Assembly: GCA_035550655.1 (NCBI GenBank) | Contig: DASZOU010000027.1 | Location: 62,001-126,000, forward strand | DNA length: 64,000 nucleotides | Direction of reading: 5' to 3' | Source: DASZTV01 sp035550655 | GTDB taxonomy: Bacteria; Actinomycetota; Actinomycetes; JAFAQI01 | Part shown: positions 36,040 through 45,421 of the stretch, one piece after another | Numbering within the stretch: the stretch's first letter is position 1 | Layout of the letters: the number at the start of each line of letters is the position of its first letter | Notes under the pieces: model-generated | Databases searched by the model: none | What the model was told of the DNA's origin: nothing | The model's input: only the letters and a program-made list of their open reading frames with translations | Position numbers and translations under genes: made by a program

Positions 36040-36878
36040 TGGACGGATCCGACGAGGTCGAACAGTTCCTGCAAGTCCTGGAACTCGAACGGCTGGGCGC
36101 GGACAGCTTCCGCGCCTGGAACCCGCCGCATCCGCCCGACCACGTGCAGCAGTCGCTGTTCGGCGGGCAGGTGGCCGCGCATGCGCTGCGCGCCGCGCAG
36201 CTGACGGTCGAGGCCGACCACCAGGTTCACTCGCTGCACGGTTACTTCCTGCGACCCGGCAAGGACAACGCGCCGACCGACCTGGCAGTCGACCGGATCC
36301 GCGACGGGAAGTCGTTCACGACCCGCACTGTCGTGGCCCGGCAGGACGGCGAGGCGATCTTCAACCTCACCGCGTCGTTCCACCGCGACGAGCCCGGCGG
36401 GGACTTCGCAACGCCGATCGCCCCGGATCTGCCGTTGCCGGACGAGCTGCTGAAGGAGCACCAGCCGCGCATCGACCGGATGGGCATCGACTCCCCGTTC
36501 GAGCGCCTCGACGTGCCCGGGTTCTCCTTCCGCGACCGCAACGAGGTACCGCGTCGGGCCTTCTGGATCCGGATTCGCGCCGAGCTCCCCGACGACCCTG
36601 CCGTGCATGCCTGCGCCTTGACGTTCATCTCGGACATGGGAGTGCTGGGCGCGGTGCGCACGACTCGCGGCCGGATGCGCGATCCGGCGATGGCGGCAAG
36701 CCTCGACCACGCCGTGTGGTTTCACCGGCCGGTTCGCGCCGATCAGTGGATGCTGTACGACATTCATGCCAAGTCGACGGCGGGGTCGCGGGGACTCGGG
36801 GTCGGCACCCTCCACACCGCCGACGGGACCCACGTCGTGTCGGTCGGGCAGGAAGGCCTAGTTCGGCTCTTCGACTAG
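36039..36878 (+). CDS. tesB: Acyl-CoA thioesterase II (TesB)
   Basis: The 279-aa protein is a double hot-dog thioesterase that hydrolyses acyl-CoA. The N-terminal half has VQQSLFGGQVAAHALRAA and VHSLHGYFLRPGKDN. The C-terminal half contains TFISDMGVLGAVR, then ASLDHAVWFHRPVRADQWM and the catalytic-region GLGVGTLHTADG. The GTG shares its G with the preceding TAG stop (TAGTG). Its 3' end overlaps the convergent MFS gene by 21 bp, so antisense effects are possible. Confidence 0.92.
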   Translation: MDGSDEVEQFLQVLELERLGADSFRAWNPPHPPDHVQQSLFGGQVAAHALRAAQLTVEADHQVHSLHGYFLRPGKDNAPTDLAVDRIRDGKSFTTRTVVARQDGEAIFNLTASFHRDEPGGDFATPIAPDLPLPDELLKEHQPRIDRMGIDSPFERLDVPGFSFRDRNEVPRRAFWIRIRAELPDDPAVHACALTFISDMGVLGAVRTTRGRMRDPAMAASLDHAVWFHRPVRADQWMLYDIHAKSTAGSRGLGVGTLHTADGTHVVSVGQEGLVRLFD

Positions 36879-38219
36879 TCCGATCACATACGACCCGCTC
36901 CGACGGCGCGGCCGCACCGCCCACGCCAGCAGCACCGCGATCACGCCTCCGGCCACGACGACGACGGTCACGGAGGTCGCGTCGGCAATCTGACCGGCGA
37001 CGAGCAGCCCGACCGGCACGGTGCCGCCGAACCCCATCATGTACAGCGCCATCACCCGGCCGCGTACGGCGTCCTCGAGATGCTCCTGTAGCCGGGTGGA
37101 CAACGACGTGACCGCCGAGAAGTAGAACAACCCTACGACGAAGACGACCGGGTACGCCGGATCGACGTTGCGGAGCAGGCCGAAGCCGGCAAGTGCGACG
37201 CCGAACAGCGCGAGCGAGACCGCGATGACCGGTCCGCGAGGCCGCCCGGCCAACACCGAGCCGACCGCGATTGCGCCCGAGGCCGCGCCGAGCCCGAAGC
37301 TCGCGTACATGAGTCCGTACTCGAGACCGTTGACGTCGAGGTGCAGGTTCTCTCCGCCGATCGCCGGCATCAGGCCGATGAACGGCAGGCAGAAGAACGA
37401 GATCGCCGCGATAGTCAGCAAGACCGTGCGGATCAGCGGGTCGTTGCGCGCAACCACCACGCCACCGAGCAACCTGCGCAAGCCGCCCTCGGAGTAGATC
37501 TCGGGCTGCGGCACCGGCCGGATCGACAACGCGCCGGCCACGGCGAACAAGTAGGTCCCGGCATTGATGGCGAAGACGCCACTGGCGTGGACCGCCGGCA
37601 GCAGCACACCCGCGATCGCCGGTCCGATCACCCGGGAAAGGTTCATCTGCACCGATTGCAGCGAGACAGCGCCCGGAAGGTCGGCACGCGGCACCAGGTT
37701 GGGAAGCAAGCTGGACAGCGGCGGGCCGGTCAACGCGTTGCCGACCCCGATGGCGACGACTACGACGAACAGCAGCACTCGCGACGGGTGACCCGCCGCG
37801 GCGACCACCGCAAGCGCGGCAGAGAAGACGAGCTGCTCGAGGTTCGTGACCGCAAGCAGGTTGCGACGGTCCACCACGTCGGCGAGCAAGCCGCCGACCG
37901 GGGCGAGGAAAAGCACTGGACCGAGCTGCGCGAAGCCCACGTATGCGACGAAGCTCGCCGAGTGCGATAGCCGGTAGGCGAAGGCGCCGAGCGCGACGTT
38001 CTGCATCCAGGTGCCGATGTTGGAGGCGAAGGTCGCGAGCCACAGTCGCCTCAGGTCGCGCGATCGGAGGGCGGAGCGGGCTGTGCCCGGTCGCACCCGA
38101 AGGTCGGCTGCCGCGATCGCAACGTCGCCCTCGAGAATGGCTTCCTCGGCGACGGCGACCGCCGCGGCATCGTTGTCGTCAGCCGACCTCTTGCGCGACC
38201 CGCGTACCCCCTGCGTCAC
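36858..38219 (-). CDS. MFS exporter of the MFS_3 (EntS-like) type
   Basis: The protein has about 453 aa with 12 predicted membrane helices after an acidic cytosolic N-terminal tail of some 50 residues. Family signatures are LWLATFASNIGTWMQNVAL and GPVLFLAPVGGLLADVVDRR, followed later by LQEHLEDAVRGRVMALYMMGF. The GTG at 38219 lies 10 bp after the P450 stop, so it belongs to that operon; the N-terminus is uncertain. Such pumps export siderophores or other natural products, which fits a P450 neighbourhood. Confidence 0.82.
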   Translation of the reverse strand: MTQGVRGSRKRSADDNDAAAVAVAEEAILEGDVAIAAADLRVRPGTARSALRSRDLRRLWLATFASNIGTWMQNVALGAFAYRLSHSASFVAYVGFAQLGPVLFLAPVGGLLADVVDRRNLLAVTNLEQLVFSAALAVVAAAGHPSRVLLFVVVVAIGVGNALTGPPLSSLLPNLVPRADLPGAVSLQSVQMNLSRVIGPAIAGVLLPAVHASGVFAINAGTYLFAVAGALSIRPVPQPEIYSEGGLRRLLGGVVVARNDPLIRTVLLTIAAISFFCLPFIGLMPAIGGENLHLDVNGLEYGLMYASFGLGAASGAIAVGSVLAGRPRGPVIAVSLALFGVALAGFGLLRNVDPAYPVVFVVGLFYFSAVTSLSTRLQEHLEDAVRGRVMALYMMGFGGTVPVGLLVAGQIADATSVTVVVVAGGVIAVLLAWAVRPRRRSGSYVIGLVEEPN

Positions 38220-38229
38220 TCCCGAGGAA

Positions 38230-39516
38230 CTATCTGACCCGCAACGGGAGGGTGCGCGGTCCGCGGACCTGACCGGTCGACCAGTGCACGGCCTCGGCAT
38301 CCTCGAGCGTGAACTGCGGGAACCGCTCCAGCCACACCTCGAGGGCCACTCGCAGCTCCATACGCGCCAGGTGTGAGCCCACGCAGCGGTGGATGCCGAG
38401 CCCGAACGCCGCGTGCTTGTTGACCTCGCGGTCGATGACGACCTCGTCGGCGCGCTCGAACTTCGCGGGGTCGCGGTTTGCGGCAGGGAACGACAGCAGG
38501 ATCCAGTCCTCGGCCTTCATGTCGACGCCGTGCCAGGTCATGTCCTGCGTGACCAGCCGCCCCATCGTCACGGGTGCGTAGGCGCGCAGGAACTCCTCCA
38601 TCGCGGTCGGCAGCAACAACGGCTCCGCGACGAGACGCTCGAGATCGGGCGGCGTCTTCGCGAGGTGCCACAGCGAGGCGCCGATCGCACTCCAGGTCGT
38701 GTCGATACCGGCGACGAGCATCAGTGACATCGTTCCGGCGACGTGGAACGGGTCGAGCTTCTCGCCGTAGATCTCCGCTTCGAGGAGGTACGTCGTCAGG
38801 TCGTTGGCCGGCTCCGCGAGATGCGCGCGGATCTGCACCAGCAGGTAGTCGAAGAGCTTGCCGACCTTCTCCAGCCGCTCCTCGGGCGGAAGGTTGATCC
38901 CCTCGAGCGTGTCCTCGACGTACTGCCGGAACTTGGGTCCGTCCTCTGCGGGAAAGCCGAGCATCTCCGCGATCACTCGCATCGGGATGTGCTGGGCGTA
39001 GTGGGTCGCGGCATCCACGACGTCGACATCGCCGATGTCGTCGATCAGCTTGTGGCAGAACTCCCGCGTCGCCGGCTCGAGCTTCGCCACCGCGGTGCGG
39101 GTGAAGGCGGGAAGCAGCAGCTTGCGGGCGTCGTGATGGAACGGCGGGTCGGAGGAGATCGGCGGGATCCCACCGACCGGCGCGATGTCGAGTGGGGGGC
39201 GGAAGTTGCCGACTACCGGCGAGCGGGAGGAGAAGTGCTCCGTGTCGTACGCGATCTCCGCGACATCGTCGTGGCGGACCGGCAGCCACGCCCCGCCGAA
39301 CCGGTCGGTGTGCGCAATCGGGCAGCGCTCCCGGAGCTCGTCCTGGATCCGGTAGCAGTCCTGCGCCCACTCCTCCTCCATGTGGGAGAAGTCGGTGGCC
39401 CAGTCGGAGACCGGACCCGTGACCGGCTCGACGCGTGACCCGAACGGCCGGTCGCTGCGCAGATCGTCGAACGAGCGCGCGAAGCGCTCGTCCGTCGCCT
39501 CCGTCACGTCCACCAC
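38230..39516 (-). CDS. Cytochrome P450
   Basis: The 428-aa haem enzyme has the I-helix AGIDTT near residue 260, the ExxR motif MEEFLRAY (E-helix pair region), and the haem-binding loop FGLGIHRCVGSH with C378 as the iron ligand. The profile is that of soluble actinobacterial class I P450s that need ferredoxin and ferredoxin reductase. A [3Fe-4S] ferredoxin gene lies 34 bp upstream in the same operon, and a reductase is encoded at 11855-13108. Several GTG codons (39528, 39516, 39513) compete as starts. The substrate is unknown. Confidence 0.92.
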   Translation of the reverse strand: MVDVTEATDERFARSFDDLRSDRPFGSRVEPVTGPVSDWATDFSHMEEEWAQDCYRIQDELRERCPIAHTDRFGGAWLPVRHDDVAEIAYDTEHFSSRSPVVGNFRPPLDIAPVGGIPPISSDPPFHHDARKLLLPAFTRTAVAKLEPATREFCHKLIDDIGDVDVVDAATHYAQHIPMRVIAEMLGFPAEDGPKFRQYVEDTLEGINLPPEERLEKVGKLFDYLLVQIRAHLAEPANDLTTYLLEAEIYGEKLDPFHVAGTMSLMLVAGIDTTWSAIGASLWHLAKTPPDLERLVAEPLLLPTAMEEFLRAYAPVTMGRLVTQDMTWHGVDMKAEDWILLSFPAANRDPAKFERADEVVIDREVNKHAAFGLGIHRCVGSHLARMELRVALEVWLERFPQFTLEDAEAVHWSTGQVRGPRTLPLRVR

Positions 39517-39550
39517 CCCGCCCGCCACCCAATAGCGGCGCCGGCTGCGC

Positions 39551-39751
39551 TCACTGGACTGCCTCGATGATGACGGCGCTCTCGGGGCAGTTCGCCTCGG
39601 CGAGGTGCGCCGCGGCGACCTGGTCGTCCGGCACGTCGCCGCTGCCGATGACCTGGCCCGTGCCTTCGTCGTCCTCACCGAACAGCGCCGGCGCCAAGGT
39701 GTAGCACCGACCGTGTCCCTGACACTTGTCGTGGTCGATCCGAACCCGCAT
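39551..39751 (-). CDS. [3Fe-4S]-type ferredoxin of the P450
   Basis: The 66-aa protein begins MRVRIDHDKCQGHGRC and continues YTLAPALF, then NCPESAVII: three cluster cysteines with the second position of a [4Fe-4S] set missing. It is the natural electron donor of the P450 encoded 34 bp downstream. On the minus strand TACGGT ends 6 nt before the ATG, so an internal leaderless promoter is possible. Confidence 0.9.
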   Translation of the reverse strand: MRVRIDHDKCQGHGRCYTLAPALFGEDDEGTGQVIGSGDVPDDQVAAAHLAEANCPESAVIIEAVQ

Positions 39752-39770
39752 CGCCTGACCGTACCGTCCG

Positions 39771-41408
39771 TCAGTCGCCGATGAGGTCCCGCCGGCGGAA
39801 GGCGGCAATAGCCAGGGCTGCAGCCACTGCGCCGAGTCCCGCCATCACGGCGGCGGACAGCGCCTGGAACCGCTGCGTCGGGACGAGCGCGAGATGCGCG
39901 AACGGGCTCAGGTCCAGGACCCAGCGCGGCGGGCTGAGCAGCGACCCGACCAGCTGCCACAGGAAGCTGACCGCGATCAGGACGTAGGTGAGGCCCGGCG
40001 CCATGCGCGGGGCTACGCCGTACGCGAGAACGCCGGGTCCCAGGAACAGCACGGTGATCGGGATGGCGTTGGCGCCCGCTTCGAGCATCCCGGCGAGGCC
40101 GAGATGGATGCCGGCGGCGACGCCGCCACCCCACGCGGCGAAGCCTGCCGTCAGGGCGAGGGAGGCCGCGGCAAGCAGAGTGAGTGCAAGTCGCTGCAAC
40201 AGCCACGCCGTGCGCCCGATCGGGCCGGCGAGCACGGTCTCGAGGTGCTGGATCTCGTCCTGGCGCAACCCGCTGATCTGCGTTGCCGCAAACAGCGTGA
40301 TCACGAGGACGACGATCAGGAACAGGAACGACATGTAGCCCTTCGGCGTGATGATCGAGCCGACGCCGAGCTTCTCCAGCTGTCGGCGGACGTTGTCGGG
40401 AACATCCGCGCTGGACAGGCTGTGGGACACGACGCCGAGGATCGCGAGGAAGGATGCGGTCGCCCCGAGCCACGCGATGAGCACGCCGCGCTGCGTCCGC
40501 AACGCCAGCAGCGCCGGCGACCGCAACAGTGCGAGGTGCGGCTCGGCCCAGTCGCGGCCGGGGAACAGTCCCGCGCCGATGTCACGGCTGCGGCTCCACC
40601 GCGCCGCGACCGCTGCGAGGACCGCCGTGGCCGCTGCCGGCAGCACGAGCACCCAGGGCCTGAAGCCGGTCGACGGTTGCAGCCGCTCGGCCCAGCCGAG
40701 CGGGGTGAGCCAGCCGAGCCACCCGGCTCCCGACACCGTGTCGGCCAGGATGCGCAGCAAGAACGCCGCTGCTACCGCGGCGCCGCCGACGGCCATCGCG
40801 CCACGCCGCGTGCCGGCGAGCTGTGCCCCGAGCGCGCCGATCGCCGCGAACACGACCGACACCGCCGCCGTCGAGGTGGCCAGTGCGGCCGCGCCGCCGG
40901 CGGGCAACCGTGCGATCAGCAGGCCGGCGAACTCCGCTACCCAGACCACACCCGTGCCGGCCGCAATCAGCGACCACAGCGCGGTCGTTGCCGTCGTACG
41001 GCTCACCGGCGCGGAAAGGACGACCTCAGTCCGGCCGGCCTCCTCCTCGGCTCGCGTCGCCCGCACCGCGGCAAGCAGACCGAAGAAGGCGGCCGCGACG
41101 GCAAGCACGCCGCCCACCCGCCAGGCGGTGTATCCGGCAGTCGTGTCGAGTCTGCGCGGCAGCCCGTAGAGCAGCCGTAAGCCCGGGTTGTCGCCGAAGC
41201 TGTGCACGAAGACGGCTCGCTCCAGCGGCGTCTTGTAGGTGTGGCGATAGCCGACCGGCTGGACGTAGGCGTAGACCGCGAACAGGTAGCCGAAGGTGAC
41301 GATGCGGGTACGGCTGTCACGCAGCCCGCGGCGCACGAGCAGCAGCGACTGCTGGACATCGGGGCGCTGCCGATGCGGCCGTACGGCGAGCGCTGCGAGG
41401 ACGGTCAT
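39771..41408 (-). CDS. ABC-2 type transporter permease
   Basis: The 545-aa protein has about 12 hydrophobic segments in two similar halves. Conserved features are an ATRAEEEAGRTEVVLSAPVSR loop (residues about 117-137, cited in part) and a matching one with LRQDEIQHLETVLAGPIGR. This is the architecture of exporter permeases annotated for polyketide or macrolide-type drugs in actinobacteria. Its ATG overlaps the stop of the ATPase gene by 4 bp (ATGA). Confidence 0.85.
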   Translation of the reverse strand: MTVLAALAVRPHRQRPDVQQSLLLVRRGLRDSRTRIVTFGYLFAVYAYVQPVGYRHTYKTPLERAVFVHSFGDNPGLRLLYGLPRRLDTTAGYTAWRVGGVLAVAAAFFGLLAAVRATRAEEEAGRTEVVLSAPVSRTTATTALWSLIAAGTGVVWVAEFAGLLIARLPAGGAAALATSTAAVSVVFAAIGALGAQLAGTRRGAMAVGGAAVAAAFLLRILADTVSGAGWLGWLTPLGWAERLQPSTGFRPWVLVLPAAATAVLAAVAARWSRSRDIGAGLFPGRDWAEPHLALLRSPALLALRTQRGVLIAWLGATASFLAILGVVSHSLSSADVPDNVRRQLEKLGVGSIITPKGYMSFLFLIVVLVITLFAATQISGLRQDEIQHLETVLAGPIGRTAWLLQRLALTLLAAASLALTAGFAAWGGGVAAGIHLGLAGMLEAGANAIPITVLFLGPGVLAYGVAPRMAPGLTYVLIAVSFLWQLVGSLLSPPRWVLDLSPFAHLALVPTQRFQALSAAVMAGLGAVAAALAIAAFRRRDLIGD

Positions 41409-42307
41409 CGCGCGACGTCGTCGGTGCCGGCAGGGTCCTCGTAGTGGTGCAGGAAGATCTCCTCGAGCGAGGGCTCCCTGCTGGTGAGGGTCGCGACCTG
41501 ATGGCCGGCGAGCGCGTCGACGAGCGGCCCGATCCCGTCAGAGCACAGGTAGCGGCGGGCGCTCGCCCCGGTCACCTCCACGTGCACGCCGGGCAACGCA
41601 GCGAGCTCGGGCGCCGATCCCCGGAACGTGACGTCAACGGTCTGCGCGTGCAGGTGGCGCAGCTGGTCCAGCGAACCCTCGTCGACCAGCCGGCCCCGCC
41701 GCAGGATGCCCACCCGGTCGCAGACCGCCTCGACCTCGCTGAGGATGTGAGAGGAGAGCAGGATGGTCTGGCCGCGCCGCTTCGCCTCCACCGCGCAGCG
41801 GCGGAACTCGACCTCCATCAGCGGGTCGAGGCCACTCGTGGGCTCGTCGAGAATCAGCAGGTCAGCGCGGGTCGCGAGCGCCGCCACGAGCTGCACCTTC
41901 TGCCGGTTTCCCTTCGACAGGGCGCGGACCTTCTTGCGGGGATCGAGATCGAAGCGCTCGAGCAGCTCGTCGCGGTACGGCGCATCCGCGCCGCCGCGGA
42001 GCCGGGCGAGGAACTCCAAGGTCTCCCCGGCGGTCAACGCCGGCCACAGCGCCGGCTCGCCGGAGACGTAGGCGACCCGGCGGTGCGCCGCGACCGGGTC
42101 CGCCCACGCGTCGACACCGAAGAGCGTGGCGGTTCCCGCCGACGGCCGGTGCAGCCCGAGCAGCAGCCGGATGGTTGTGGTCTTGCCGGCGCCGTTGGGC
42201 CCGAGGTAGCCGTAGACCTCACCGGGCGGGATCGACAGCCGAAGGTCGTCCAGCGCCATGGTGTCGCCGTACCGCTTGGACAGCCCCTCGGCATGGATCG
42301 CGTCCAT
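41405..42307 (-). CDS. ABC transporter ATP-binding subunit
   Basis: The 300-aa ATPase has Walker A GPNGAGKT at residues 36-43, a signature of the form LSKGNRQKVQL near residue 133 (a weak LSGGQ variant), Walker B LLILDEPTSGLDP and the switch His in LLSSHILSEVE. The C-terminal extension (residues 215-300) is typical of drug-exporter ATPases. It is coupled to its permease by an ATGA overlap and lies 51 bp downstream of an acyl-CoA ligase gene. Confidence 0.92.
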   Translation of the reverse strand: MDAIHAEGLSKRYGDTMALDDLRLSIPPGEVYGYLGPNGAGKTTTIRLLLGLHRPSAGTATLFGVDAWADPVAAHRRVAYVSGEPALWPALTAGETLEFLARLRGGADAPYRDELLERFDLDPRKKVRALSKGNRQKVQLVAALATRADLLILDEPTSGLDPLMEVEFRRCAVEAKRRGQTILLSSHILSEVEAVCDRVGILRRGRLVDEGSLDQLRHLHAQTVDVTFRGSAPELAALPGVHVEVTGASARRYLCSDGIGPLVDALAGHQVATLTSREPSLEEIFLHHYEDPAGTDDVAR

Positions 42308-42358
42308 GGGACCCGATCTTGCCGTTACCGCGGGCCGTTCCGGCAGGTGCTTTGGGCC

Positions 42359-43936
42359 TTATCTTGCGGTTCCGGCGGCACGCTCGCGGTACTGCTCCCG
42401 CAGCAGCCGCTTGTAGAGCTTGCCGTTGTCCGCGCGCGGCAGCTGGTCGACGAAGTCGACGCTGCGTGGGCACTTGTAGCCGGCGAGCCGCTCGTGTGCG
42501 AAGCCGATCAGCTCCGTGGCCAGCCCGTCGTCGGCCACGAGACCGGGCTGCAGCTCGACGACGGCCTTGACCTCCTCGCCCCACTCCTCGCTAGGTACGC
42601 CGATGACCGCGACGTCGCCGACCGCAGGATGGGTGATGAGAACCGCTTCGATCTCGGCCGGGTAGATGTTGACGCCACCGCTGATGATCAGGTTGGCGCT
42701 GCGATCGGTCAGGAACAGCCAGCCGTCAGCGTCCAGATAGCCGATGTCGCCGACCGTGTAGTAGTCGCCGGCGTACGTGTTCGCGGTCTTGGCGTCGTCA
42801 CCGTGGTAGGCGAAGCGACCTTCTTCTGGCGCCTGGATGAAGACGGTGCCGGGCTCACCGGGGGCGAGCCGCGTGCCCATCTCGTCGCGGATCTCGACCT
42901 GTCCGTCCTCGGGCCGGCCGACAGTTCCGGGACGTTGCAGCCACTGCTCGCTGTCGACGATGGTCGTGAGGCCTTCGGTGGCGCCGTAGTACTCCCAGAT
43001 CACCGGGCCCAGCCACTCGATCATGCGCTGTTTCACCGGCACCGGGCAGGGCGCGGCGCCATGCCAGATCTGGCGGAGGGAGGACACGTCGTACTTGGTC
43101 CGCACCTCCTCCGGAAGCGAGAGCAGGCGGTGGAACATCGTCGGTACCAGGTGCATGTGGGTGATCGCGTGCTCTTCGACCAGTCGCAGCGTCTCCTCCG
43201 CGCTCCAGCCGTCCATGAGCACGACGGTGACGCCGTACGCGAACGGCAGGCTCACGCCGAACAGCAACGGCGCGGCGTGGTACAGCGGACCCGTGACGAG
43301 GCTTGCGTCCTTGCCGGGCTGGTACCCGCCGGACTCGCGCAGCGTCTGCATCATGACCATCGACTGGTCGCTCATGCGACCGGTGATCTCGCGGTGCACG
43401 CCTTTCGGCCGCCCCGTCGTGCCCGACGTGTACATCATCGTCATGCCGAGCCGCGCGTCCGGCAGGTCGTCACTCGAGTGCCCTGCCAGCTGGTCGTCCA
43501 GGGGGACGAAGCCGGGGATGTCGCCGCCGATGGACAGCGCGAGAGCCGGGTTGGCCGCTTTCGCGGCGGCCTGCGCGACGTCGGAGAAACGAACATCGGC
43601 GAAGAACGCCTTGGCGCCGCAGTCGGCGACGACGTACGCCGCCTCGTCCGCGGTGACGTGCCAGTTGATGGGAGTCAGCCGCAGCCCGGACCGGTTGATG
43701 GCTTGAGTGACTTCGAGGAACTCCAACCGGTTGGAGCAGAGCAGGGCGATGCTGTCGCCGTACTCGATGCCGGCCGCACGCAGCATCCGCACGATCTGGT
43801 TCGCGCGTTCGTTGAGGTCGGCGAAGGTCGCGACGCGGTCGGGGGAGATGACGGCGGGGACGTTCGGCTGCAGCTGCGCCCAGAACGACCCGAGCGACCC
43901 GGTGCGGATCGCCTGCTCGAGAGCGGTCTCCGTCAT
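42359..43936 (-). CDS. AMP-forming acyl-CoA ligase
   Basis: The 525-aa enzyme activates a carboxylic acid with ATP and CoA. The P-loop-like motif MMYTSGTTGRPKGVH is near residue 165. YYGATEG is the A5 motif, and YYTVGDIGYLDADGWLFLTDR the A7/A8 hinge (cited as two parts: YYTVGDIGYLDADG, then WLFLTDR). The catalytic lysine is in ADNGKLYKRLL. GAGGAGG stands 9 nt upstream of the ATG. It heads a minus-strand run that continues with the ABC exporter, ferredoxin, P450 and MFS pump. Confidence 0.9.
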   Translation of the reverse strand: MTETALEQAIRTGSLGSFWAQLQPNVPAVISPDRVATFADLNERANQIVRMLRAAGIEYGDSIALLCSNRLEFLEVTQAINRSGLRLTPINWHVTADEAAYVVADCGAKAFFADVRFSDVAQAAAKAANPALALSIGGDIPGFVPLDDQLAGHSSDDLPDARLGMTMMYTSGTTGRPKGVHREITGRMSDQSMVMMQTLRESGGYQPGKDASLVTGPLYHAAPLLFGVSLPFAYGVTVVLMDGWSAEETLRLVEEHAITHMHLVPTMFHRLLSLPEEVRTKYDVSSLRQIWHGAAPCPVPVKQRMIEWLGPVIWEYYGATEGLTTIVDSEQWLQRPGTVGRPEDGQVEIRDEMGTRLAPGEPGTVFIQAPEEGRFAYHGDDAKTANTYAGDYYTVGDIGYLDADGWLFLTDRSANLIISGGVNIYPAEIEAVLITHPAVGDVAVIGVPSEEWGEEVKAVVELQPGLVADDGLATELIGFAHERLAGYKCPRSVDFVDQLPRADNGKLYKRLLREQYRERAAGTAR

Positions 43937-44012
43937 TCCAGCTCCTCCTCGTTCCACGACGCCTCGGTTATCTGACCACGTGCCGGGCTTGGCGGGCGGC
44001 CACACTGGGACC

Positions 44013-44669
44013 GTGCGGTTCCGGAACCGGATCGACGCGGGACAGCAGCTCGCCGACTGGCTTGCTGCGGTCCGGCTCGTGGATCCGGTCGTGCTCGGCC
44101 TGCCGCGGGGCGGGATTCCGGTGGCGTGGGTGGTCGCCAACCGGCTCGGCGCGCCGCTGGACGCGTTCGTCGCGCACAAGGTCGGCGCCCCTGACCATGC
44201 CGAGCTCGGGATCGGCGCGGTCGCGGAGGACTGGGCCGATCTCGTCGTCACCGACACCGTCGCGCAGCTGGGGATCTCACCGGCCGAGCTCGCGGAGCTC
44301 GCGGATCGGACCCGGGCCGACGTGCAGCATCGGGTTGAGACCTATCGGGGGACGAGGGCGTTGCCGCCGCTGGCCGGACGCGACGTCATCGTCGTCGACG
44401 ACGGGCTGGCAACCGGTGTGACGGCGGAGGCGGCGTTGCGCGCGCTGCGCGAGCGGGACCCGCGGCAGCTGATCCTCGCCGTACCGGTCGGCGCCCGTGA
44501 GACGGTCGAGCGGATGTCCCAGCTTGCGGACCAGGTGGTCTGCGTGCTGGTGCCCGAGGCGTTCTTCGCGGTCGGGGAGTGGTACGACGACTTCCGCCAG
44601 ACGACGGACGCCGAGGTCCTGCGGATGCTCCCGCGCGGCGGCCATAGCGACATGGAACCTGACGGCTGA
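44013..44669 (+). CDS. Phosphoribosyltransferase-domain protein
   Basis: The 218-aa protein is a type I phosphoribosyltransferase. The PRPP-binding loop is VIVVDDGLATGVTAEAAL near residue 129, and the PPi loop is in LGLPRGGIPVAWVV. Proteins of this length and motif set are often annotated as predicted phosphoribosyltransferases of unknown substrate and may be associated with erythromycin-esterase-like domains elsewhere. The GTG at 44013 is divergent from the acyl-CoA ligase, with 76 bp between start codons. Confidence 0.85.
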   Translation: MRFRNRIDAGQQLADWLAAVRLVDPVVLGLPRGGIPVAWVVANRLGAPLDAFVAHKVGAPDHAELGIGAVAEDWADLVVTDTVAQLGISPAELAELADRTRADVQHRVETYRGTRALPPLAGRDVIVVDDGLATGVTAEAALRALRERDPRQLILAVPVGARETVERMSQLADQVVCVLVPEAFFAVGEWYDDFRQTTDAEVLRMLPRGGHSDMEPDG

Positions 44670-44740
44670 CTTTACTGAAATTGCCAGCCCGAATATGATC
44701 CGTTCGCGGGGTCGAGAGGATTCGGCGGGAAGGCGATCCC

Positions 44741-45421
44741 GTGAGGTCGGCTCGGCATCACTCGAAGCACCAACGGCTCGTAGTCGCTCTCGGTGTCGCG
44801 TCCGCGGCGGCGTTCGCGCCACAGTCGGCATTCGCCGGCAAGTGCACGATCGACCGTCACTGTTACGGCGACGTGCAGTCGTTTCCCGGTCGCATCGACG
44901 GCGTTGCCGCGACCATCACGCCGCGATGCCTTGGCACCGGAGGCGTGTGGCCGGCCTTCGTCACCGACGAGATCTGGCTGACCGACAGCGCCGGGAGGAA
45001 CTGGGTCGAGGCCGGCTACATCCAGAACAACGCCGGAAACATCAACGGTCTGGGTGGCGGGCGGATGGCGTTCTGGGCGGAGCGAACACCCCGCCATGAG
45101 TTCGTCGCGCACGGTGTCTACGTGAAGCGGCTGACCCCTGCGCAGTTCATGATCTCGGCCGCCCCCAGACATCGGCGCTACACGATCGCCTTCGACGGCC
45201 ACAACACAGTCTCAGCGACCGACCCGATGCGCGCCCACGACGGCATATACGGCTCGGAGACGACGACCCGTTCCTCGCGCAACCACGCGTCGTGGCGGCG
45301 GGTTCGCTACCACGGGTCTGCGAGGTGGGTCGGTGGCGTCGTGCGCCCGCTCGTCACCCTCGAACAGCCGTTGGACGGCAATCGGCCGTACCGGGGTCTC
45401 CGGGCGGGCAACCCGTGCTGA
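44741..45421 (+). CDS. Secreted hypothetical protein
   Basis: The 226-aa product starts with GTG and has a basic start (RSARHHSKHQR), a hydrophobic core and a cleavage site near QSAFAGK. The mature part contains cysteines in GKCTIDRHC and a beta-rich pattern with GGRMAFWAERTP, compatible with an extracellular jelly-roll domain. No family was recognised. It overlaps the next gene by 7 bp. Confidence 0.6.
   Translation: MRSARHHSKHQRLVVALGVASAAAFAPQSAFAGKCTIDRHCYGDVQSFPGRIDGVAATITPRCLGTGGVWPAFVTDEIWLTDSAGRNWVEAGYIQNNAGNINGLGGGRMAFWAERTPRHEFVAHGVYVKRLTPAQFMISAAPRHRRYTIAFDGHNTVSATDPMRAHDGIYGSETTTRSSRNHASWRRVRYHGSARWVGGVVRPLVTLEQPLDGNRPYRGLRAGNPC

Noticed and set aside
41444..43975. An 843-codon plus-strand frame opposite the ABC ATPase and acyl-CoA ligase genes
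   Set aside because: It is the shadow of two strongly conserved genes.
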